64,000 nucleotides of DNA, from assembly GCA_026745465.1 (NCBI GenBank), contig JACYXH010000406.1, positions 285,001 to 349,000 of the forward strand, given 5' to 3'. This DNA is from Lota lota (lineage: Eukaryota; Chordata; Actinopteri; Gadiformes; Lotidae). A model generated the notes under the pieces. It was not told the origin of the DNA. It worked only from the letters and a program-made list of their open reading frames with translations, and ran no database searches. Position numbers and translations under genes: made by a program. Shown here piece after piece: positions 1 to 11,559 of this stretch. Within the stretch, counting starts at the first letter, position 1. The number at the start of each line of letters is the position of its first letter.

Positions 1-1373
1 CACCATTGGAGGCCTGGGTGAGTGCATCGCAATGCATCGTGGGAGTTTTGGGTGGCCATTTTGAGAGTACCCAAGAGAGTTGTGGTGATGTGAAATCCTA
101 GGTAAAGGTAAATGTACCGTAGCTAATAAAACCACAGTCTCGCGTGAGAAACGCTGTGGCAGTTTGAAACAATGTCTCCACATAATGACAAGACATTTCA
201 CGATTAATTACTGAACAATGACTAAAACCCCATTGCTACCATTACCGTTCGTATGCTGCTGTACTTCTGAAATGGAGGCGGCCATCGTGATGTCGCCGTC
301 TAGGAGCCCTACCGTGTTACTGCGATGTGTGGGTCCCCTAGACGGGGGCCAGGGGTGGACGGGCTGGACGTGGGGTGTAGGGTGGGTGCACCCATGTGCA
401 GATGCGTCATGGAAACCCGGCTGGCTGGACTGGGTCTGTGTGGTCACTGGTGGTGCTGGACTGGGTCTGTGTGGTCACTGGTGCTGCTGGACTGGGTCTG
501 TGTGGTCACTGGTGCTGCTGGACTGGGTCTGTGTGGTCACTGGTGCTGGTGGACTGGGTTCTGTGTGGTCACTGGTTGTGCTCCTGGACTGGGTCTGTGT
601 GGTCACTGGTGCTGCTGGACTGGGTTCTGTGTGGTCACTGGTGCTGGTGGACTGGGTCTGTGTGGTCACTGGTGCTGCTGGACTGGGTCTGTGTGGTCAC
701 TGGTGCTGCTGGACTGGGTCTGTGTGGTCACTGGTGCTGGTGGACTGGGTTCTGTGTGGTCACTGGTGCTGCTGGACTGGGTCTGTGTGGTCACTGGTGC
801 TGCTGGACTGGGTTCTGTGTGGTCACTGGTCCTGGTGGACTGGGTCTGTGTGGTCACTGGTGCTGGTGGACTGGGTATGTGTGGTCACTGGTGCTGCTGG
901 ACTGGGTCTGTGTGGTCACTGGTGCTGCTCGACTGGGTTCTGTGTGGTCACTGGTCCTGGTGGACTGGGTCTGTGTGGTCACTGGTGCTGCTGGACTGGG
1001 TCTGTGTGGTCACTGGTGCTGGTGGACTGGGTATGTGTGGTCACTGGTGCTGCTGGACTGGGTCTGTGTGGTCACTGGTGCTGCTGGACTGGGTCTGTGT
1101 GGTCACTGGTGCTGCTGTTGTTTTTAACAGTATTTAGGATTAGTTGGGCCTTATAACAGTTCCAACTCATTTGAAATGAAGGAGGAAAGGAAAACGCCCA
1201 GGTCTTACATGACTTAGCAATAGTAACTGCCCATGAGCACTGGTTTGGCGTTTTCAAACTGGCAGCCACTTCCTATTGACAGCCGGAGCAATGGCTGATT
1301 GATTGGCTCTTTTCATGTGGTATGCAGGGGTTTATTGGGCCTGGAGGATAGCAGGCCAACACCCCCCCCCCCC

Positions 1374-1410
<37 letters not shown>

Positions 1411-2153
1411 ACCCCCCACCCCGTGACCTCTCAACCTCTGAGCAGGACCCCAATGTGTGATTCTGGCCCAGCAGCTGCTGGGCGGGGCGGGGCAAGGATG
1501 GTCCGGTCGGCCATTCGTGTGCCATGGGGGGGGGGGGGGGGGTCCAGGCCAGAGGAGTGGACAACTGACCATCTGTGGCTCTAGGCCAGCCAGGTGGCCA
1601 GCAAGCTGACTTGTAAATCAGGAGGCTAGGCGGTGGGAAAGAGCGAGAGAGGAGCAGCGTAGCAGGAAGCCCTCAGCATCAACGGTGCATCACTAGATCA
1701 GCCCTCTCCCCATTGATCGTCCGTGATATCAGGTCTGCAGCACCGATATCGCGGCGTTACGACCACAGTAACTCACCGTGGACCGTGGCCGCACAGCCCG
1801 ATTTGATTAGCCTAATGGCCATAGCTGAAGGCCATCGCTGTTGACCAGAGCAGTGGAGTAAGGAACCATTTGAATATAAAATAAATGAAACTATGTCGCA
1901 GAAAATGCATTTGCTGTTGTTTGTCGTGGACAATGGATGGATCTTGGTTTGGCGAAGGGGAAAGATGTCAGCGTGACAGAGATTTACTGGCTGTTTTACG
2001 GCGTCTCTGAGCAGGTTAACCGCGGGATCATTTACGTCAAAGCTTCCCATTGATGTTTGACTTTTAACCAAGATGAACCAAGAGTCAAAAGTTGAAAACC
2101 AAAAATCCAAAAGATATGCACGTTTTTACCATTTGATTCCAAGGCAGGCACGA

Positions 2154-2200
<47 letters not shown>

Positions 2201-5200
2201 GTGCGTATGTGTGCGTGCGTGTCTGTGTGTGTGGGTTTGGGGGGGGAAAGGGGGGTGTGTGTGTGTGTATGTGTGCGCGTGTGTGTCCATGCATGCAGTG
2301 TTTGAATCAATCCAAAACATTTGTGAGCAGTTGTACCAGCTTTCTGTGGGGGTTCAGTAGTACCAGCTTTCTGTGGGGGTTCAGTTGTACCAGCTTTCTG
2401 TGGGGGTTCAGTAGTACCAGCTTTCTGTGGGGGTTCAGTAGTACCAGCTTTCTGTGGGGGTTCAGTAGTACCAGCTTTCTGTGGGGGTTCAGTAGTACCA
2501 GCTTTCTGTGGGGGTTCAGTAGTGCTTCAGTTGAATCCACAGAGGGTGTGTAGAAAGCCCTCATCAGACCTCCCGTGTGGAATAACAGCCGTAGAAAGAG
2601 AGGAGCCTCCTGCCCAGAGGGTCGCATGCAGAACCAAACACCAACAGATTCTCCCTTTTAACTTTGGAGGGAGTGAGAGTTAGCTTTATTGGTCCTTTCC
2701 GAGGCCCTAGCTGGGTCAGTCTCCAGCCATGTGGTCTGTGTCCGTCGTCTCCTGGTAGCGCTCAGAGAAGGATGTCCTTGTTTTACAAGCAGCTATGATG
2801 TAACTCACAGTGATAAATATGTCGGAGATGTCAGAAGCTACAAGGACTTAAAAGTGATCCCGTAAGTTTTCAGATTATGGGATTTGTTTTGAACAATTTG
2901 ACCAACAATCCTTCTTTTGGTGATGAGCTTTATTTAAAAACCCTTTAGGATTAAGCATGTTTTTGGAATTGTTTTTCTAAGGCTCTAGCATCTTATAAAT
3001 CCTTTAAGACACTCATTACACTCTGATTACACTCACGATTACACTCATTGACACTCATCCATCCTCACATCCTCCATCACAATCTGGTACGCTGCTAGCA
3101 CAGCCAAGGACAAGGACAGACTGCAGCGTGTCATTCGCTCAGCTGAGAAGGTGATTGGTTGCAATCTGCCGCCGCTCCATGACCTTTACGCCACCAGGAC
3201 TCTGAAGCGTACAGGAAAGATTGTGGCTGACCCCTCCCACCCCGGCAACAAACTCTTTGAGCCACTCCCCTCTGGCAGGAGGCTGAGGTCCATCAGGACC
3301 AAAACCTCTCGTCACCAGGACAGTTTTTTCCCCTCCGCCACTAGCCTTATTAACAAGGCCCGGAAACCACCCTGACTCTCTCCACACCCCACCTCTGGCT
3401 CTACATGCCACTGTACTTAATCTGCTCTTTAAATTTTAATTCTTACTCTCATATTTTTTTATACGTTGTGTGTGTATATATTTATACATATATTTATACT
3501 TAAATAGTTTGTTCTGTTTAACCTATTTAACTTATTTTAGAGAATGTGTGACGTGCACCTACATTACCAAGACAAATTCCTTGTATGTGTAAAAAACGTA
3601 CTTGGAAATAAAGCTTTTCTGATTCTGATCCTGATTCTGATTATAGCTATTAAGCATTATCCATATACTTAAATCCATTATTATCTATATTTATTTCAAC
3701 TCTTACATAACCAACCATTTTGTACTGTCGGCAAGACACACACACATACGCACACACACACACACACACACATACGCACACACACACACACACATACGCA
3801 CACACACACACACACATACGCACACACACACACACACACACACAATTCAAGTGTGTTGTGCATGCGTGTGTGTTTGTGCGTGCGTGTGTGATAGATGCTG
3901 GTGTGTTGGTCAGTGTGTGTTTGTGCGTGTGTGATAGATGCTGGTGTGTTGGTCAGTGTGGGAACTGACATTTTACGGCCCAGCCGAGACCTTGCTGCTC
4001 GCTGTGGCCCCGGGGTCTTTTCACAGCGCAGAACAAAGCGTGGGGGCCAGCTTGCCCTCCCAGGGGCCGTAAACATCAGGTGACCACAAAAAGCACAAAA
4101 ATGTCTCTCCAACACAATGAACGGCACAAAAAAACCTCTGTGAGATTTATCTCTGGGAAAGGAAACGTGGGAAGGCCTTTTTCTTCAGCCATGCTTTGGA
4201 GATGTTTGCAGTTTTTAAGTAACGTTTGAAGCATCGTATTACGGATCTACTAAATGTGTTCGCTCTGAACTAGGCAGGCGGCGCTTATATGACTGAATCT
4301 ATTGAGATGAATCTTAATGTCGATGTGGCTGTAGGTCCTTCATCAGTCATGTAAGAACAGTGCTTTTAGATGATTGAAATGGTACGACGGTACAGGTCAC
4401 GACCTGAGGTATGTGTGTGCGGCAGCTCCCATTGGAATGGGCCGTATGGGTGGAGGCGTGACTCTGCGTTTATCAGGTCCACGCTACGTCACCCCTCATT
4501 AGGTGGGGTTTTATTTTGACTTTTGGTTGCTGCCGTGTTTATCCACCACCCCCCCCTCCTCCGCCTGACCCCACCCCCGCCCACCGGGGAGAACCTCTAA
4601 CCCTGCTTTCTGCAGGATTTAGCATGCCCAGATTCCGGGTCAAAGGTCGTGGCCCAGATGTCACGGCCCCCCTCCCCCCTCTCCCTCTCCCTCTCTCCCC
4701 TCCGTAATTACGACGGAGCCATTGTGTCGGGGGCCGGGGAGAGGTGGAGGTTCAGAGTGTGGGGCCCTCACTACGGCCCTCTCTAGGGGTGGAGACCCAA
4801 CCGGGCCCCCCCGAACCCGCTCGCTGCTCACCCGGTTCTGTCGGACTCAGGGAGGGGCCGACCCATTCTCCTGAGGTAGCGCGCGTGTTTGGAGATCTTG
4901 ATCTTTCCATGACAGGAAAGGGAGGAAAGAAACGCTAAACATAGCGTCACTTGGCAGTTGGGTTTAGTGGCTTTTTAACACTGAATAATAAGTTTGGTGT
5001 GTACCCCCCCCCCCCCCTCCCCCCCCGTGTCCGGAGGAACCCGGGTATCTCATGCTGTAGAGGTGGAGGCTGGAGGGACAATCCCTGAAGCCTCCTCTCA
5101 CGTTCCACATCCGTGACCCCAGATTCTTTCAGTTTAATCTCAGCCTGACCTCCTGACCTCCCGGCCCCTCTGAAGCTCCTGAGGGCCGGGGGGAAGAGGG

Positions 5201-8200
5201 GGGGGGTCCGGGATGCTAAGCTCCGCCCACCCCCCCCCCCCTCCCCCCCGTGGACCAGGCTCCGCCCCCATGGGTCTTCTCCCTCGGGCCCTCAGGAGCC
5301 CCTGATCAATATCTCCGTCACCATTGACATATTTTAAAAGTTCTGGTGGTAAAATCTGAAGGATTTATGGGGATTTTAATCTTGGTTCTGTGGCTAGTAA
5401 GCACAAGTAGGTTAAGGGACCAGGTGACAATTGATTGTATTTTATAGTTCTGAACTATAGATTATTGTAATGAATAGAGATGTCCTTAAATGGGCAAAAC
5501 TAATTAAACCGATAATAATGATAATGTAGATGCCTGTTTTATCTGCCTCCTGTTATAGTCAGAATTTGTGCTTCGCGTTAAATCTTTTAAAATGTTCACA
5601 GATTTGCTTTTCCCACATCAGATGTTGACATGGTGGAGGAAATACTTATCAGCACAGCTGTTTCCAAACATGGACTTCTTTCTTCATTCCTTCACATCTT
5701 TCATGAGAAATGAAGAGGGAGGTCGAACAGTTGAATAACTATAACATAGTTATACAACAATCAGTAAATTACACTATTGTTATGACGGCTGTTGTTCAGG
5801 GCCAGCTCTGGTAGGCCAGGTCTGGTCTGGTGGGTCTGGTGGGCCAGGTCTGGTGGGCCAGGTCTGGTCTGGTCTGGTGGGTCAGGTCTGGTCTGGTCTG
5901 GTGGGTCTGGTCTGGTGGGTCTGGTCTGGTGGGTCAGGTCTGGTCTGGTGGGCCAGGTCTGGTCTGGTGGATCTGGTCTGGTGGGCCATGTCTGGTCTGG
6001 TCTGGTCTGGTCTGGTGGGCCAGGTCTGGTCTGGTCTGGTCTGGTAAGTCAGGTCTGGTCTGGTGGGCCAGGTCTGGTGGGTCAGGTCTGGTGGGTCAGG
6101 TCTGGTCTGGTGGGCCAGGTCTGGTCTGGTGGGTCAGGTCTGGTGGGCCAGGTCTGGTGGGCCAGGTCTGGTCTGGTGGGTCAGGTCTGGTCTGGTCTGG
6201 TGGGCCAGGTCTGGTCTGGTGGGTCAGGTCTGGTCTGGTGGGTCAGGTCTGGTGGGTCAGGTCTGGTCTGGTCTGGTGGGTCAGGTCTGGTCTGGTGGGC
6301 CAGGTCTGGTCTGGTCTGGTGGGCCAGGTCTGGTCTGGTCTGGTCTGGTGGGTCAGGTCTGGTCTGGTGGGCCAGGTCTGGTCTGGTCTGGTGGGCCAGG
6401 TCTGGTCTGGTCTGGTCTGGTGGGTCAGGTCTGGTCTGGTGGGCCAGGTCTGGTCTGGTCTGGTCTGGTCTGGTGGGCCAGGTGTGGTCTGGTGGGCCAG
6501 GTCTGGTGGGCCAGGTCTGGTCTGGTCTGGTCTGGTCTGGTGGGCCAGGTGTGGTCTGGTGGGCCAGGTGTGGTCTGGTGGGTCTGGTCTGCTGACCAGC
6601 AGAAGGTCCCAGAGGGCATTGTTCAATAGACCTATAGAGCTCAATAGAACCACGAGGCAGCAGGTCTGAATCAGGGCAGGGGAGGAGGGGGAGGAGGAGG
6701 AGGAGGGGGAGGAGAAGGGGGAGGCGATGTGGAGACTAGTCGACAGGATGATGGATAGCCCCATGGCCAGCTATAGGGTGTTTATCTACCCGAGCTGGGC
6801 AGAAAGAAGTGTCCACGTGTCTCCACGCCCAGCACGTCCCGGGTGTTTTACCTCGGTACCCCGGCCCGACCCGGGCACTAACCTATCACAGCCACCACAT
6901 CGACCCGACCCGGGCACTAACCTATCACAGCCACCACATCGACCCGACCCAGGCACTAACCTATCACAGCCGCCGCATCGACTCAAACTTGTCTGTATCC
7001 TTTACACAAAGCCTCCGCCCCTGGTGCCTCAGCATCAAGGTGCCTCAGCATCACGGTGCCTCAGCATCACGGGGCCTCAGCATCACGGGGCCTCAGCATC
7101 ACGGGGCCTCAGCATCACGGGGCCTCAGCATCCCGGTTCCTGCCAGAACCCGGGGGTTGTTTGTGGTGCTGCATCGGGTCTGTAACTGTAGTCCTCCTTT
7201 TTCTCTACCAAGACCCGAGGAAGAAGTACCAAGTGAAGATCCTGGCGTTCAACTCCCTGGGAGACGGTTACCACGCCGACCGGACCGTCAGCACTCCCGG
7301 ATGTGTCTGTAAGTCGTCCAACACGCCTTCCTGATGCAGCAGTTCTGCACAGCGCTGTTACTACGGCAAACCAGTGTCCACCGGTCACGTGAATCCAACC
7401 GGGCCCTTGTTTGTTCTGCTTGTCCAGCCGTGCGGGACCGCCTGGTGCCGCCCCCCCCGCCGCCCCACCACGTCTCCGCCAAGACCAACAGCTCCAGCCG
7501 CGTGTTCCTGCACTGGGCCCGGCCCGCCTTCACCGCCAGCCAGGCCCTGAACTACACCGTCCGCTGCAACCCCGTGGGCCTGCAGAACGCCTCGCTGGTG
7601 CTCTACCTGCAGACGTAAGAGCGGCCTGCGGGTTTCACATGGACAGGGTACAGGGCAGGGGACAGGACAGAGGACAGGACGGGGTACAGGGTACAGGACA
7701 GGGTACAGGGCAGGGTACAGGGTACAGGACAGGGTACAGGACAGGGTACAGGGCAGGGGACAGGACAGGGGACAGGACAGGGGACAGGACAGAGGACAGG
7801 GTACAGGACAGGGTACAGGACAGGGTACAGGGCAGGGTACAGGACAGGGTACAGGACAGGGGACAGGACAGAGGACAGGGTACAGGACAGGGTACAGGAC
7901 AGGGTACAGGACAGGGTACAGGACAGGGGACAGGACAGAGGACAGGGTACAGGACAGGGTACAGGACAGGGTACAGGACAGGGTACAGGGCAGGGTACTA
8001 GGCAGTACAGGCAGCTGTTTGTCTGTTGTTGTCTTATTATTCGGGAGAGGTTGTAATACATAAATAGGATGAAAACGCTACTGCGTAAAGGAATGTCCCC
8101 TGTACGTGTCTATGTTTCAGCTGTGAGGAGGGGTCAGGTTAAAAGTTGAAATGCTGAGAAATTGGACCAAACTCTGGAAGCCAGTGTCCAGTGTTAGCAA

Positions 8201-11200
8201 CCAGTTATAGTTCAGCAGCCCTTAACTCTAAATGCTATATAGGAGAGCTGGCACTGTAGCAAGGGATGGCTCACAGACTAGTGTGACTATAGCACCACCT
8301 GCTGGACAGTCCCCGCAGTGCAGGTGATAACGTCTGTGTTCCATGCAGGAGTGAAGAGCAGCTGCTGGTCCAGGACTTGGAGCCCAACACCAGGTATGAG
8401 TTTGCTATCCGGCTGCACCTGGACCAGCTGTCCAGTCCGTGGAGCCCAGTGGTCTACCAGAACACCTTCCCCGAAGGTGAGATACCCTATATCAACACAC
8501 ACCTACATCAACACACACCTACATCACTACACCCTTCAAATATAATCAATAAACGGATCTCAAATCCGTCGTTCATTTAACGAACACATTTTGTATAAAT
8601 GTGTATTTGAGGAACCGACGGATGCAAGGAGAAGATTCCGTCCCACGCGTGGACGTTGATATACGTATTTTGCAGATGGAAATACATTCCTCCGTTCGAA
8701 TGTAAAGAGATGGACCTCACCGCAGTCGCCGCGCCGCTAGCCTCCCTGTTTGCTTGTTAGCGAGGGCTCCCCGTCGTACCTGTATTGGGTTAGGTATAGA
8801 TACACGCGTACCTGTGGGGGGTTAGGGTTCGAACCCCCGTCGCACGTGTACCTGTGGGGGGTTAGGGTTCGAACCCCCGTCGCACGTGTACCTGTGGGGG
8901 GTTAGGGTTCGAACCCCCGTCGCAGGTGTACCTGTGGGGGGTTAGGGTTCGAACCCCCGTCACACGTGTACCTGTGGGGGTTAGGGTTCGAACCCCCGTC
9001 ACACGTGTACCTGTGGGGGGTTAGGGTTCGAACCCCCGTCACACGTGTACCTGTGGGGGTTAGGGTTCGAACCCCCGTCGCACGTGTACCTGTGGGGGGT
9101 TAGGGTTCGAACCCCCGTCGCACGTGTACCTGTGGGGGGTTAGGGTTCGAACCCCCGTCGCACGTGTACCTGTGGGGGGTTAGGGTTCGAACCCCCGTCG
9201 CACGTGTACCTGTGGGGGGTTAGGGTTCGAACCCCCGTCGCACGTGTACCTGTGGGGGGTTAGGGTTTGAACCCCCGTCGCACGTGTACCTGTGGGGGGT
9301 TAGGGTTCGAACCCATCACACGTGTACCTGTGGGGGGTTAGGGTTCGAACCCCCGTCACACGTGTACCTGTGGGGGGTTAGGGTTCGAACCCCCGTCACA
9401 CGTGTACCTGTGGGGGGTTAGGGTTCGAACCCCCGTCACACGTGTACCTGTGGGGGGTTAGGGTTCGAACCCGACGCACGTGTACCTGTGGGGGGTTAGG
9501 GTTCGAACCCCCGTCGCACGTGTACCTGTGGGGGGTTAGGGTTCGAACCCCCGTCACACGTGTACCTGTGGGGGGTTAGGGTTCGAACCCCCGTCACACG
9601 TGTACCTGTGGGGGGTTAGGGTTCGAACCCCCGTCACACGTGTACCTGTGGGGGGTTAGGGTTCGAACCCGACGCACGTGTACCTGTGGGGTGTTAGGGT
9701 TCGAACCCCCGTCGCACGTGTACCTGTGGGGGGTTAGGGTTCGAACCCGTCACGCGTGCACTTCCTGTCATGCCTGTATTTGACATCAACCCCCTGATCT
9801 GCCCCCCCCCCCCCCAGCCCCGACGCAGCCCCCCGCCCAGGTCAAGGTGGTCCTGATCCAGGACAACACGGCGCTGGTGTCCTGGAAGCTTGCGGACCGG
9901 GACAGCGTGGCGGTGACGCATTACACCGTCATGTACGCCTCCAGGAAGACCTGGATCGCCGGCCAGTGGCAGGTGCTGCAGCGAGACGGTGAGAGGAGCG
10001 GTGGCCCTCAGGAGCCCCTGAGGTCTATGGTGTTCACCCTTACCTTCATCCCCTAGGTCACACCGTGCTGGGCTCACCGTAGGGGTTAAGATGGCCACAT
10101 TATGACGATAGCATTTCAAACAAACCTGGGTTTGAAATGGAGCTTCTGTGCGTTTGAAATGACAACTAATGTATTGTTGTTTCTCTTTCTTCTGACAAAT
10201 GTCCAAATGCCGCTTTGGATAAAAGCATCTTCTAAATGCCCTAAATGTAAATGTGAATGTCATTGTGGAACAAATAAATCCTGGATTATAAAAATGGATT
10301 CAAATGTATAAAAAGAAAAGCTAATGAACGTCGGCGTCTGACCACCAGGGGGCAGCACCATGGCCCTGCTGGAGAAGCTGCAGCCTGGCCAGGTGTACCT
10401 GATCAAGGTGTCTGCCTCCAACCAGATGGGCGACGGGCCCTTCTCTCCCACCGTGGAGCTGGCCCTGGAGCCCGACCCCGGCTCTCGCCACGCCCACGCC
10501 CACGAGCCGTCACACAACCCAGGTCAGTAGGGGGGGTCTCTCCTCCTCCAGGGCCCGAGCCCTACCTGCGTTACCATGACAACGCAGGCAGGGCTCCGTG
10601 ACAGCCTTCCACCATGGGCTACGCCTGTGTAGTCTACACCTGTGTAAACTACACCTGTGTAGACTACGCCTGTGTAGTCTACACCTGTGTAAACTACACC
10701 TGTGTAGACTACGCCTGTGTAGTCTACATCTATGTAGTCTACGCCTGTGTAGTCTACGCCTGTGTAGTCTACGCCTGTGTAGTCTACACCTGTGTAGTCT
10801 ACGCCTGTGTAGTCCATCATGTTAGGTTTTAGACCATATTTTCTCCTACCTTTAGTAAAGGAGATGCCGTTCCCTGTGTAGGTCCTGGGGTGCTTACCAG
10901 GCTCCTGTAACAGTAGTTCAGTGTCGCTGCCTCTACTGACCCTGATGCGTCAGTGTATTGGTTACATTTGTGACAGTAGGCTCATCAGGGGAAACATACA
11001 GTGCATACAGGACCACCGTTTCCAGCCCTTTAGTTGTTGTTTTTGTGAATGACAGACAGCACAACAGCGTGGTGATACTCAAGTGAATCTGTGCGTCCAT
11101 CTTTGTAGTTTCCCCCGAGGGTTTCCTCCACCCGAACCAGACGGCGGTGTGGGCGGTGCTGGTGGGAGTCTGCGTGGCTCTGCTCTGCGTCGTGTCTGCC

Positions 11201-11504
11201 ACCGCCATCGCCTGCAGAGGCCAGAGCAGGTGACGCATCACACACGACGTGAACCACAACGTGAGGCGGTCTCTGGTGGCGCGGCCGACTGATGACTGTG
11301 TTCGCTGTCTTCCCGTCCAGGAAACGGTTGTCTGCTGATAAACACAGTGAGAGGGTGGGTGGAGCGTTGGGTGGAGCGTTGGGTGGAGCGGGTCATCTGA
11401 GGTCTGAAGCCCAGGCGGAGGAGGAAGAAGAAATCGCGATGCCCATGATGAATGGAGACCACTTTATCGATGCCAAGGTACAAATACCCGCTGAGGCGTA
11501 GCTG

Positions 11505-11559
<55 letters not shown>

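Noticed and set aside
218..1156. Long overlapping open frames (up to 312 codons)
   Set aside because: They come from the 31-bp minisatellite and have no conserved protein features.
5792..6764. Open frames of up to 279 codons on both strands
   Set aside because: TCTGG-repeat artefacts; low-complexity peptides.
8797..9757. tRNA gene cluster
   Set aside because: Only the T-arm/B-box-like core is present; there is no acceptor stem, D-arm/A-box or anticodon arm in the 40-bp unit.
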